This document shows, in pieces, positions 56,192 to 64,000 of a stretch of 64,000 nt of DNA (the first letter of the stretch is position 1; each line of letters begins with the position of its first letter). The notes under the pieces are model-generated. The model was not told where the DNA came from and ran no database searches. It worked only from the letters and a program-made list of their open reading frames with translations. The stretch comes from Echinicola marina (GTDB taxonomy: Bacteria; Bacteroidota; Bacteroidia; Cytophagales; Cyclobacteriaceae). The DNA lies in contig NZ_CP080025.1 of NCBI RefSeq assembly GCF_020463795.1, positions 3,469,501 to 3,533,500 of the forward strand, written 5' to 3'. The position numbers and the translations under genes are program-made.

Positions 56192-57673
56192 ATGACCAAT
56201 CTTCAAAGAAAGCCCAGTTTGGGAGAGGCTTTAGTCCCTATTATATTTCTGATTTTATTATTGGTGATCAATATCCGTATTTTTGGAACAGACAGTTTAT
56301 CTGGCTCTAACCAAATGGTCTTGATTATTTCATCAGCTGTGGCCGGTTTGGTGGCGGTTCTTAGGCTGAAAATTGGTTGGGAAGCCCTTCAAACAGGAAT
56401 AGTAAATAGCATAGGAGCGGCTATGCCTTCCATACTTATTTTACTTTTGATCGGCGCCTTGGCTGGTACATGGCTGTTGAGTGGCATCGTTCCTGCGATG
56501 ATATATTATGGCCTTCAGATATTAAGTCCAGGAATATTTTTGCTAGCAGCCTGTGTGGTAAGTGCTATTGTGTCCATTGCTACAGGAAGTAGTTGGACAA
56601 CCGTGGCCACTGTGGGGGTAGCATTATTAGGGATAGGTAAGGCATTGGGATTTGAAGAGGGGGTAATAGCAGGTGCTATTATCTCAGGAGCTTATTTTGG
56701 GGATAAGATGTCACCACTATCAGACACCACTAATCTGGCACCGGCCATGGCTGGGACAGATTTGTTTACCCATATCAAGCACATGACCAAAACCACCACG
56801 CCATCTATCTTGATTACCCTGGTGATTTTTGGGGTTATGGGCTATACCATCAGTGCGGAGGGGTCTGTAGATCAGGTGAAGGGGATTTCTGAGGTGATTT
56901 CTGATCGATTCAATATCACTGGTTGGTTATTTATTGTTCCGGTTTTGGTTTTGGGCATGATTGTGAAAAAAGTGCCTGCGGTACCTGCACTGCTTTCAGG
57001 AGCACTTTTGGGAGGTGTTTTTGCGGTGATTTTCCAACCACATATTATCCAGACTATCGCTGATGAGTCAGGTAGGAATTATGGCTATCAGTCATTCAAG
57101 GCAGTGATGATGGCACTTTATGGAGATATAAGTATCGTGACCAGTAACGATATGGTGAATGAGCTTCTATCCACTGGAGGGATGGCTGGCATGTTATATA
57201 CCATTTGGTTGATCATTAGTGCCATGATTTTTGGAGGAATTATGGAGAAAAGCGGCATGTTAATTGTCATTGCAGAAGCAGTTATCGCAAAAGTACATTC
57301 ATTAGGCTCTTTGATCGCCTCTACGGCTGCTACTTGCGTGTTCTTTAACCTGACGACCTCGGATCAATATTTGGCCATTTTGGTGCCGGGAAGAATGTAT
57401 GCTGACATTTATAAGAAAAGAGGCCTAAAAGCGGAGAACCTGAGCCGTACGCTGGAAGATAGTGCAACGGTAACTTCCGTTTTGGTTCCTTGGAATACTT
57501 GTGGAGCTACCCAAGCCTCTGTTTTGGGCGTGGCTACCTTGACCTATGCACCGTATTGTTTTTTTAATATAATTAGCCCCTTTATGACTGTATTATATGG
57601 TTATTTGAAATTGGGGATTAATTATTATACAGAAGAAGAAATGAGAGAAATTCAAAAAGAACTGGCTGTATGA
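56192..57673 (+). CDS. nhaC: Na+/H+ antiporter NhaC
   Basis: A 493-aa transporter with about 11-12 membrane helices and NhaC signatures: GALAGTWLLSGIVPAMIYYG, ATGSSWTTVATVGVALLG, and GAYFGDKMSPLSDTTNLAPAMAG. It exports Na+ in exchange for protons, as expected in a marine cell. Its stop overlaps the start of the next gene by 4 bp (ATGA), so the two are co-translated. Confidence 0.94.
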   Translation: MTNLQRKPSLGEALVPIIFLILLLVINIRIFGTDSLSGSNQMVLIISSAVAGLVAVLRLKIGWEALQTGIVNSIGAAMPSILILLLIGALAGTWLLSGIVPAMIYYGLQILSPGIFLLAACVVSAIVSIATGSSWTTVATVGVALLGIGKALGFEEGVIAGAIISGAYFGDKMSPLSDTTNLAPAMAGTDLFTHIKHMTKTTTPSILITLVIFGVMGYTISAEGSVDQVKGISEVISDRFNITGWLFIVPVLVLGMIVKKVPAVPALLSGALLGGVFAVIFQPHIIQTIADESGRNYGYQSFKAVMMALYGDISIVTSNDMVNELLSTGGMAGMLYTIWLIISAMIFGGIMEKSGMLIVIAEAVIAKVHSLGSLIASTAATCVFFNLTTSDQYLAILVPGRMYADIYKKRGLKAENLSRTLEDSATVTSVLVPWNTCGATQASVLGVATLTYAPYCFFNIISPFMTVLYGYLKLGINYYTEEEMREIQKELAV

Positions 57674-58275
57674 TACCTTTTAAGATAGCAAAAGAAGAAG
57701 TAAACGAATTGCCCTTGGGGCATTTTGAGGGCGATATTATGTTGATTGAAGATGAAAAACTGGTTCCCGAAGCCATTCAGGAACTAAGGAAACATAGGTT
57801 GATCGGCTTTGATACGGAGACCCGTCCATCTTTTAGAAAAGGGGTGAAATATGATGTTTCCTTATTGCAATTGTCTACACCTGAAAAGGCCTTTTTGTTT
57901 CGCCTAAACCATGTAGGCTTTCCTAGTGAGGTGAAGATGCTCTTGGAAGATCCGAACAGGGTGAAAATTGGTGCGGCAGTAAGGGATGATATCAAAGCCT
58001 TGAAAAAGCTAGATCCCTCTTTTAAACAGGCCAGTTTCTTTGATTTGAATGAGGAACTTAAAAAAGTGGGCTTTCATAATGTAGGGGTGAGAAACCTCAG
58101 TGCCATGGTGCTTAATATCAGGATTTCAAAATCTGAGCAAGTATCCAATTGGGAAGCAGAAAAATTGAGTATGAAACAGCAATTATACGCGGCTACCGAT
58201 GCTTGGGCCTGTTTGGAAATCTTTGAAGAACTTTATAAAAAAGGCTATTTGGATCAACTTTTTTCTAATCAATAG
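57670..58275 (+). CDS. 3'-5' exonuclease (DEDD, RNase D-like)
   Basis: A 201-aa exonuclease domain with all motifs: Exo I LIGFDTETRPSF (D and E), Exo II around GAAVRDDIKALKKL, and Exo III in YAATDAWACLEIFEELY. The domain is alone, without an HRDC domain. It could trim RNA or DNA; such small DnaQ/RNase D proteins are of unknown target. Its stop lies 11 bp inside the converging IMPACT gene. Confidence 0.93.
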   Translation: MIPFKIAKEEVNELPLGHFEGDIMLIEDEKLVPEAIQELRKHRLIGFDTETRPSFRKGVKYDVSLLQLSTPEKAFLFRLNHVGFPSEVKMLLEDPNRVKIGAAVRDDIKALKKLDPSFKQASFFDLNEELKKVGFHNVGVRNLSAMVLNIRISKSEQVSNWEAEKLSMKQQLYAATDAWACLEIFEELYKKGYLDQLFSNQ

Positions 58276-58867
58276 CTTTAAAAGATCCGATATCAGTTAG
58301 CTTATCCATGACTTCTTCGTATAGCGATGCCCTAATGGAGAGATGCATCAGGCAGGTATTGTCAAATTCCTGCTTTTTTATTTCCAGATCATAATCTTTT
58401 ATTAACCTCATGACATCGTTCATGTCCAGATAATCAAAGTAAAACTTTACGGTCTTTTTGACGATGGCAGTAATGGTTTTGCCATTGGAGATGGCTTCTG
58501 CTGCGGCTGTTTTATAAGCATGGATAAGCCCTCCAACTCCCAGTTTGGTACCTCCAAAATACCGGACCACTACCACGAGTGCATTGGTTAGGTTGTTTGA
58601 TCTTAATTGACCGAGGATAGGGTCCCCTGCTGAATGATTTGGTTCTCCATCATCATTGGCACGAAATTGTTCTTGATCCTTGCCAAGGATATAAGCATAG
58701 CAATGGTGCCTCGCATCATAGTATTTCTTTTTTAATGTCTCTATATGTTCTTTGATTTCATCCTCATCATGGACAGGATAAGCATAAGCCAAAAACTTAC
58801 TGCCTTTTTCCTTGTACAATCCCTCTGATTCCCCTTCCAAGGTTAAAAAAGTATCTTCTGCATTCAT
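58265..58867 (-). CDS. YigZ/IMPACT family protein
   Basis: A 200-aa protein with the IMPACT domain (SKFLAYAYPVHDEDEIKEHIETLKKKYYDARHHCYAYILG, DDGEPNHSAGDPILGQL, VVRYFGGTKLGVGGLIHAY) and a C-terminal DUF1949 domain. Function unclear; in eukaryotes IMPACT counters Gcn2 signalling. I chose the ATG at 58867 (MNAEDTFLTLEGES) because the longer frame from 58927 adds 20 residues unlike the family. Confidence 0.93.
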   Translation of the reverse strand: MNAEDTFLTLEGESEGLYKEKGSKFLAYAYPVHDEDEIKEHIETLKKKYYDARHHCYAYILGKDQEQFRANDDGEPNHSAGDPILGQLRSNNLTNALVVVVRYFGGTKLGVGGLIHAYKTAAAEAISNGKTITAIVKKTVKFYFDYLDMNDVMRLIKDYDLEIKKQEFDNTCLMHLSIRASLYEEVMDKLTDIGSFKAID

Positions 58868-59079
58868 ATTGATGGATTCTTTTTTGCTCAAGCAGCCAAA
58901 AGTAAAACCTCTTTTATGGATTGGCAAAAATAATGGCTATTAATACCCTGTATTTTCATGAAGGAGAATATTTGAAAAAGGACACTAATTCTTTAGGAAT
59001 ATCCTAAGGAGGGATGGTGAAAATATTTAAATTAGCCATTAGAATGATAAGTTTAAGTAGCAATTTGCAGATCAATAAA

Positions 59080-59481
59080 ATGGTTAAACCTTATGTTTTT
59101 TCTTTGGGTGCAGTGAAGCGGGATTCCGGTAACCTTTGCTTTTGGAATCAGGAGATATTCCCTTTTGAAGTCGCACGTTCTTTTTGGATAACTGGGGTTC
59201 CAGCTGGAGAGAAAAGAGGAGTGCATGCCCATTATGCTGATGAGCAAATTACGATTTGTTTGCAGGGAAAGGTAACTGTGGAATTGGAAGATATAGCGAA
59301 GAACGAATACCATTTTATTTTGGATGATCCTGCAGAAGCGCTTTATTTACCTGCTTTGGTATGGTCCAGTTTTACTTTTGAGGCAAACAGTGTTTTATTG
59401 GTGCTTTCCAATAAGGCTTTTTCAGAGGCTGATTATATTAGAAACAAAGTTGATTTTGAAAAACTCCAAAATGGATCCTAA
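59080..59481 (+). CDS. Sugar 3,4-ketoisomerase (FdtA/WxcM-like cupin)
   Basis: A 133-aa cupin enzyme of the dTDP-6-deoxy-hexos-4-ulose 3,4-ketoisomerase type, used to make amino sugars such as dTDP-Fuc3NAc or Quip3N. RSFWITGVPAGEKRGVHAHY with the catalytic His pair, then LQGKVTVELED and the LYLPALVWSSFTF strand. I chose the ATG at 59080 (MVKPYVFSLGAVK) as in relatives; the frame extends to 59014, where AAGGAGGG sits just before the ATG. The next gene overlaps by 11 bp. Confidence 0.88.
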   Translation: MVKPYVFSLGAVKRDSGNLCFWNQEIFPFEVARSFWITGVPAGEKRGVHAHYADEQITICLQGKVTVELEDIAKNEYHFILDDPAEALYLPALVWSSFTFEANSVLLVLSNKAFSEADYIRNKVDFEKLQNGS

Positions 59482-60382
59482 AAACTATGATTTTGTACTT
59501 CATGAAAATCCTAGTGATGTTCATGATTACTTTTTGCAAGAGGGGATATTGTCTAAGGGAGACAGGTATTTTTGTGCTAAACTACTGAAGAAGAACAAGT
59601 GCAAGATGTTATTGTACTTTGTTTTGCTCTCCAATGGTCAGGCAGTATCGCTTAAAAACACCCCTTTTGGTGGTTTTTGGGTAGAGAAGAAGGTCTCATC
59701 TGAGGCTGTCCAATATTTCTTGGAGGAGCTGATTGTTCATCTGAAAAAAATACCTTGCAGGTCTTTAAAAGTAGTACAGGCACCGGGTTTATATGAAAGT
59801 AATAATGCTTTGATCCATTATATTTTATATTCCAAAGGATTTGAGCTTAAGGGGATGCTTTTGCACCAATTTTTGGAAGATAGGAAAATTATTAAGGGGC
59901 TATTGATGGCCAAGCTGCCTAAGCACAAAAAGAAAATGAAGAAGCTGGGTTATAGCGTAGAGCAAGGAAGCATCAAAAGCTTCAATTTTTTAAAGGACAT
60001 CCAGCAATGGCGTAGGATCAGGGGGCATGAATACAATGTCCAGGAAGAAAGTTTAATCAATCAAATCAGCAGCTTTCCAGATCGGTATTTTTTGGTTTCA
60101 ATTTATCATGATGAGACACCTGTTTCTCATGTGCTTTGCGTGAAATTAACCAGTAACAGCTTGTATTATTACCTTCCGGCGATTAATCCACAGATGCAGG
60201 TAACCTATAGTGGCGAGGCCATGATGTTGGAAGTGATTCAGTTGGGAGATGCTTTGGGAGTAGATTTCATTGATTTTGGTTCGTCGGATCTTGATGGGGC
60301 CACAAACCATAGTTTGATACGATTTAAAAGTAAATTTGCTAATGCCACAGCTAATAAGCTAACTTGGATTTTGGAGCTTTAG
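59471..60382 (+). CDS. GNAT/FemAB-like acyltransferase
   Basis: A 303-aa protein with an acetyltransferase fold of the FemAB/GNAT group. The best marks are IQQWRRIRGHEYN, YFLVSIYHDETPVSHVLCVKL and the acceptor loop EVIQLGDALGVDFIDFGSSDLDGATNHSLIRFKSKF near the end. With an FdtA-like isomerase upstream and a glycosyltransferase downstream it may acylate an amino sugar of a surface glycan, but this is inferred only from position. The longer frame from 59324 lies inside the upstream gene and is not used. Confidence 0.7.
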   Translation: MDPKNYDFVLHENPSDVHDYFLQEGILSKGDRYFCAKLLKKNKCKMLLYFVLLSNGQAVSLKNTPFGGFWVEKKVSSEAVQYFLEELIVHLKKIPCRSLKVVQAPGLYESNNALIHYILYSKGFELKGMLLHQFLEDRKIIKGLLMAKLPKHKKKMKKLGYSVEQGSIKSFNFLKDIQQWRRIRGHEYNVQEESLINQISSFPDRYFLVSIYHDETPVSHVLCVKLTSNSLYYYLPAINPQMQVTYSGEAMMLEVIQLGDALGVDFIDFGSSDLDGATNHSLIRFKSKFANATANKLTWILEL

Positions 60383-60387
60383 ATTCA

Positions 60388-61347
60388 ATGATGGAAAAAA
60401 AATTAGTTTCCATAATATGTATTTGCTATAATCAAGAGGATTATATTTTAGCAGCCCTTGAAAGTGTGTTTAAGCAATCATACGAAGCTTTTGAGCTTAT
60501 TATGGTGGACAATGGCAGTACGGATTCAAGTCAGGAGAAGATTCAAGTATGGTTACAAGAAAATGGTCTGATAGAAGAGGTGAAGACGGTTTTTTATCCC
60601 AATTCCATTAATTATTGTAAAGTTTTTAATCAGGCCCTCGAATTGACAAAAGGAGAATTTGTAATAGATCTTTCTGGGGATGATGTGCTTTATCCTGAAC
60701 ATCTAGAAGCGTCTGTAATGGCCTTGCAAAATTCCCCTCAATCTGCCTTGTGTTCATCCAATGCGGTTTTGTATCATGAAGAGAAAGGGAAAAACAATTA
60801 CTTTTTTCCGCTCTCCAATAAACAAGTCCCTGCTGACTGGGAACCTAAAGGTGATATTTATAAAGAGGTAGTTCGGAACTATTGTTTGTGCACGCCAACG
60901 ATGGTTTTTCGTTCAGCTATTTTAAGACAAGAGGGGGGCTATGATGATCGTTTGGTTTATGAGGACTTTGATATTATAGTGAGATTGGCCCGTAAATATA
61001 GCTTTACTTTCAGTCCGCATATTGGGGTGAAGAAAAGGATACATTCAAGAGCCTTTGCACAGCAGCAATATAAAGTCCGTAAGTCCGAAATGCTTTGGTC
61101 GACCTACAGGGTTTGTCAAAAAATTGTCCAGTTGAATCAGTCCGAGGTAGAGAGGGGCGCCTTGGTTTCAAGATGTAAGTATGAGGCCAAGCATGCCCTT
61201 TCATCGGCTAATTTTGAGGTTGCCAAATGTTTATTGCAGTTAGCAGATGAGTCTGGAGCAAAAGGCTTTGGATTTATTTTGCTTAAAGCTTGGGCTTTTC
61301 TGAAACTGGACCTCTCATTTTTTTATAGACTTTACGCAGGAAGTTAA
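60388..61347 (+). CDS. Glycosyltransferase family 2
   Basis: A 319-aa GT-A fold transferase: VSIICICYNQEDYILAALESV at the N-terminus, the nucleotide loop MVDNGSTDSSQE, the metal-binding DLSGDDVLYP (D-x-D-like) and VYEDFDIIVRLARKY near 195, where the catalytic base (ED) usually lies. The ATG at 60388 follows the FemAB-like stop by 5 bp. Probably adds a sugar to a surface polysaccharide or glycoprotein; donor unknown. Its last 4 bp overlap the converging M16 gene. Confidence 0.92.
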   Translation: MMEKKLVSIICICYNQEDYILAALESVFKQSYEAFELIMVDNGSTDSSQEKIQVWLQENGLIEEVKTVFYPNSINYCKVFNQALELTKGEFVIDLSGDDVLYPEHLEASVMALQNSPQSALCSSNAVLYHEEKGKNNYFFPLSNKQVPADWEPKGDIYKEVVRNYCLCTPTMVFRSAILRQEGGYDDRLVYEDFDIIVRLARKYSFTFSPHIGVKKRIHSRAFAQQQYKVRKSEMLWSTYRVCQKIVQLNQSEVERGALVSRCKYEAKHALSSANFEVAKCLLQLADESGAKGFGFILLKAWAFLKLDLSFFYRLYAGS

Positions 61348-62618
61348 CCTACAACCACCTCAATGATGTTCTTTCTGTCAAAATGTTTCTGGCCGATTTC
61401 CATGATTTCCTCAGGCTGGAATGACCTGAAATAATCGAGTTGAGCTTCGTAAAAATCGTAATCCATGCCAGCATGATGAATTGCCTTAAAACGATTGATC
61501 AAGTCAAAGGCATTGCTGAAATTGGACAGGAAATGCCCGATCATATAGTTTCTAAGGGTTTCTAATTCTTCTTTACCGACAGGAACTGTTTTTAACAATT
61601 CAATTTCCTTATAAACTTCTTCGATGACCTCATCAGCATATCCCTTTTGGACATCAGCCATGACCACCCAATAATCGGATTTTTCCAAGCTGCCAATGGA
61701 GCTGTAAATGCCATATGTATGTCCTTTATCTTCCCTAATATTCTTGATTAACCTGCTTCCAAAATATCCTCCCAAAATGGTGTTAAACACTGTCAAGGGA
61801 TGATAGTCTGGATGGGTTTTGGGGATGAGGTGCTGTCCTAATCGGATGCTGGATTGTACTGCTTTTTCTTTTATTTCACTGATCCTTTTATCAGGCCAAA
61901 TTTGAAAATCGGTTGATACATTTGGAGATTCAATAATTTCCAGGTTTTCAAATTCCGAGATGATCGCCTCAATTTCAAGCTCGTTTAAATTGCCTATGAC
62001 GAATATTTCTGGTTTCACCAAGAATTTCTGTTGGTAGAAATCACTTAATTTTTCGGCTGTTACCGCATTGACATGCCTTTCTTCCGCTATAAATCCATAG
62101 GGGTGATCCGTACCAAAAATAGCTTTTCTGTATAATTGATTTGCTCTGGCTCCATTTTGCTCCAACTGCAAGGAAATCGTAAGGGCTTTCTGGGATTTTC
62201 TTTTCTCTAATTCCTTTTCTGGGAAAATAGCTTCCGTGAGCAATGATCTGAATACAGGAAGTACATTTCCAAAATGCTTTTTAGTGGTAAGGAGGGAGAT
62301 GCCTTGTTGTTCAAAAGAAGAGATGATGTCCACTTCAGAGGCATAATGATCGAAGAAGTGGTCGAGTTCGGGAGAACTCATTTCCTTGGTGCCTTCCAAA
62401 AGCATATGAAGGGCAAAGAAGGGTACCAAAGAATCTTCTTCTTTCAAGAGTGATTTATCTGAGCGGGTAATTATTTCCAGCTTGATGGCATCAATTTCTG
62501 GAGTGGGAATAAAATACAAAGGGACTCCATTTTTTAGAGTCCGCTTTTCAGGTTTTATCAGTTCTATATGCTCCGGTATTTTGAATTGTGGAGCTTTTGA
62601 GCGGTCAAGCGTTATCAT
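61344..62618 (-). CDS. M16 peptidase-like protein, zinc site lost
   Basis: A 424-aa M16 (insulinase/pitrilysin) family protein with both typical half-domains (SGHxYGIYSS-type loop GHTYGIYSSIGS; LGQHLIPKTHPDYHPLTVFNTILGGYFGSRL). The HxxEH zinc motif is missing: the aligned segment is FFALHMLLEGT, so the first His and the Glu are lost. It is therefore the non-catalytic partner, which usually pairs with an active M16 peptidase; none is in the window. Its start overlaps the porV stop by one base, so it belongs to the porU-porV operon. Confidence 0.88.
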   Translation of the reverse strand: MITLDRSKAPQFKIPEHIELIKPEKRTLKNGVPLYFIPTPEIDAIKLEIITRSDKSLLKEEDSLVPFFALHMLLEGTKEMSSPELDHFFDHYASEVDIISSFEQQGISLLTTKKHFGNVLPVFRSLLTEAIFPEKELEKRKSQKALTISLQLEQNGARANQLYRKAIFGTDHPYGFIAEERHVNAVTAEKLSDFYQQKFLVKPEIFVIGNLNELEIEAIISEFENLEIIESPNVSTDFQIWPDKRISEIKEKAVQSSIRLGQHLIPKTHPDYHPLTVFNTILGGYFGSRLIKNIREDKGHTYGIYSSIGSLEKSDYWVVMADVQKGYADEVIEEVYKEIELLKTVPVGKEELETLRNYMIGHFLSNFSNAFDLINRFKAIHHAGMDYDFYEAQLDYFRSFQPEEIMEIGQKHFDRKNIIEVVVG

Positions 62619-63832
62619 TACTGTGGTATATTATAAGCTAGGGAGAAGCGTAATGTTTCTGCCAATGGGTGATTTTGTTTTTGGGGTACAAGGTAGGAGA
62701 AGTCAAAGCCAAAGCGTTTGATATCAAAGCCTACACCCATGGTGAAATATTGTCTTCCACCTTTGTTCTTGTTTTCGTGGAAATATCCAGTCCTAACGGC
62801 AAATTTTTCAGCGTATTCATATTCGACGCCAAAAGAAATCATCAATTCCTGCATTTCCTCACTGAAGCCATTAGGAGCATCAGTGAAGGAGCCAAACATT
62901 CCGCTTAATAAGGGTCTGTTTGGGTCTTTTCCTTTTAGGATAATGGGGTTTCCTTCAGCATCTGTTTTGAGGGAACCGTCTTCATTTCTATCATAAATAG
63001 GAGGTGTCGGTATCAATAGCTTGTTGATGTCAAAGGCAAATGTCAAATCATTGTTATCGTCTAATGCTATTTCCAAGGCAGTGCCCAAGCGTAAATTGGT
63101 GGGGATATAATCTAAATCATCGGCACTATTATAAGTGATTTTAGGGCCTATATTGCCGATATTGGCGCCAAGTGACCAGTTGGCTTCCTTTCCTCCAAAC
63201 AAAACTTCCTTGGTGTAATACACGCCAACATCAACGCCCACACTAATTCCGGGTTTACTATCACTGCCACCACCGGAGCTAATATTGCCAGAAAGATTAG
63301 AATGAATAAATCTTGCAGAAATACCCAAAGAAAGTTGTTCGGATAATTTCCTCGCATAAGTACTTCCAATGGCAATGTCCCGTGGGTTAAACTGTCCAAT
63401 GTCCTGCCCAGAACCATTGGTGAGTTGGATATCGCCCATATTAAAGTACCTGAGGTCTAATCCAAAAGTGGACATTTCGTCTATTCTCATATAGCCACTT
63501 AGGTAATTTAAGGACATATCAGGTACTAATTTCCCCAACCAAGGAGAGTAGGATAGTGAAAAGCCCATTTTATCCTTTACAAAAGCTAACTTTGCTGCAT
63601 TCCAATGAGCAGAATTCGCATCTGGTGATGTCGCTACACCAGCATCACCCATTGCTGAGTGGCGACTGTCCGGTGCAAAATTCAAGAAGGGGACAGCCGC
63701 AATGAGTACTCTTCGACCATCATCTTGACCAGAAAGGATAACAGAATTGTTCTGAGCTTTAGCAGTAAAAACTGTTAAACTAAGTCCAGTTAAAAAAATA
63801 AAGCCTTTTAAATAACCACTTGATATCTTCAT
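62618..63832 (-). CDS. porV: Type IX secretion system outer-membrane protein PorV
   Basis: A 404-aa FadL-like beta-barrel of the type IX secretion system, which shuttles CTD-bearing cargo to the attachment complex (PorU, PorZ). Sec signal ending AKAQ, then the PorV signature AAVPFLNFAPDSRHSAMGDAGVATSPDANSAHWNAAKLAF and the repeated barrel strands to the C-terminal FSLAYNIPQ. Its ATG overlaps the porU stop (ATGA). Glycan enzymes or adhesins with T9SS signals may depend on it. Confidence 0.95.
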   Translation of the reverse strand: MKISSGYLKGFIFLTGLSLTVFTAKAQNNSVILSGQDDGRRVLIAAVPFLNFAPDSRHSAMGDAGVATSPDANSAHWNAAKLAFVKDKMGFSLSYSPWLGKLVPDMSLNYLSGYMRIDEMSTFGLDLRYFNMGDIQLTNGSGQDIGQFNPRDIAIGSTYARKLSEQLSLGISARFIHSNLSGNISSGGGSDSKPGISVGVDVGVYYTKEVLFGGKEANWSLGANIGNIGPKITYNSADDLDYIPTNLRLGTALEIALDDNNDLTFAFDINKLLIPTPPIYDRNEDGSLKTDAEGNPIILKGKDPNRPLLSGMFGSFTDAPNGFSEEMQELMISFGVEYEYAEKFAVRTGYFHENKNKGGRQYFTMGVGFDIKRFGFDFSYLVPQKQNHPLAETLRFSLAYNIPQ

Positions 63833-64000
63833 TGAATATTTATTTTTCCAATAGCTTGATCAGATGTTCCATCCGCTTCACTGAATAGCTGCAATTTGTA
63901 AATATAAGTTCCTTTTGCGGGAATTTTGGTGATGTCACGCAAAAATATCCATTCTAAATCTTTGATTTCGGGATCAGCTTTAATTAAACGTTCGGCTGTT
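63829..64000 (-). CDS. porU: C-terminal end of PorU (partial)
   Basis: The last 56 codons of a minus-strand gene that enters from the right edge: ERLIKADPEIKDLEWIFLRD, then IPAKGTYIYKLQLFSEADGTSDQAIGKINIQ, stop. The KGTYIYKLQLFSEADG...GKI pattern is a type IX CTD-like domain. Position directly before porV, with a 4-bp ATGA overlap, is the usual porU-porV order. The identity rests on this context and the short tail. Confidence 0.75.
   Translation of the reverse strand, partial: TAERLIKADPEIKDLEWIFLRDITKIPAKGTYIYKLQLFSEADGTSDQAIGKINIQ

Noticed and set aside
59014-59079. Longer start of the FdtA-like gene with AAGGAGGG before the ATG
   Set aside because: The purine run is only 1-3 bp from the ATG, Bacteroidetes rarely use such sites, and the extra residues do not fit the family.

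Overview
The window looks like chromosome from a marine, glycan-degrading member of the Bacteroidetes, most probably Cytophagales/Cyclobacteriaceae (Echinicola, Cyclobacterium or Algoriphagus type). The grounds are low GC, TAnnTTTG-type promoters, a SusC/SusD locus with ECF sigma and FecR, type IX secretion genes (porV, end of porU), DUF4494, and a type II-C CRISPR locus with a 46-nt repeat. The genus is inferred.

Region 1 (1-7.9 kb) is the CRISPR locus. An array with 46-nt repeats and 29-30-nt spacers runs into the window from the left and ends at 534 with a terminator hairpin. On the minus strand follow cas2, cas1, a REP-associated tyrosine transposase (RAYT) inside the cas operon, and a 1377-aa Cas9 with intact nuclease motifs. 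The RAYT carries an in-frame 33-bp palindrome that recurs downstream of cas2. Upstream of cas9 are two different tracrRNA-like genes on the plus strand (about 7067-7140 and 7811-7890). Between them lie a 51-codon remnant of a second, different Cas9 and a HIRAN-domain gene. This is the most unusual part of the window: two tracrRNAs, one complete Cas9 and the stump of another.

Region 2 (7.9-15.4 kb) is a gene-poor stretch with short repeats, then an AraC regulator, gamma-glutamyltransferase, a receiver protein lacking its phospho-aspartate, a D-lactate dehydrogenase-type enzyme, a small coiled-coil protein and a YtxH protein.

Region 3 (15.7-40.6 kb) is a polysaccharide utilisation region: two sulfatases, a large hybrid histidine kinase, an NtrC-type regulator, a degenerate kinase/receiver/Hpt protein, a single receiver, a GH20-like enzyme, an alpha-L-fucosidase, ECF sigma, FecR, SusC, SusD, a DUF1735 lipoprotein with an F-type (fucose-binding) lectin domain, and a second fucosidase. 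Together they point to uptake and breakdown of a sulfated, fucose-containing glycan. Two copies of a MITE-like element lie here, one of them in the susC leader.

Region 4 (40.6-43 kb) is a graveyard of mobile DNA: a GNAT acetyltransferase gene broken by an IS200-type element, and a second IS200-like transposase stopped by an amber codon. Region 5 (43-49 kb) is a three-gene set of planctomycete-type cytochrome/DUF1549-DUF1553, DUF1501 and membrane cytochrome-LRR proteins.

Region 6 (49-64 kb) is housekeeping: DUF4494, a patatin-like membrane protein, a Kef-type antiporter, an Mpo1-like protein, an FAD oxidoreductase, NhaC, a 3'-5' exonuclease, an IMPACT protein, a sugar ketoisomerase/FemAB-like/GT2 set, and a porU-porV-M16 operon on the minus strand.
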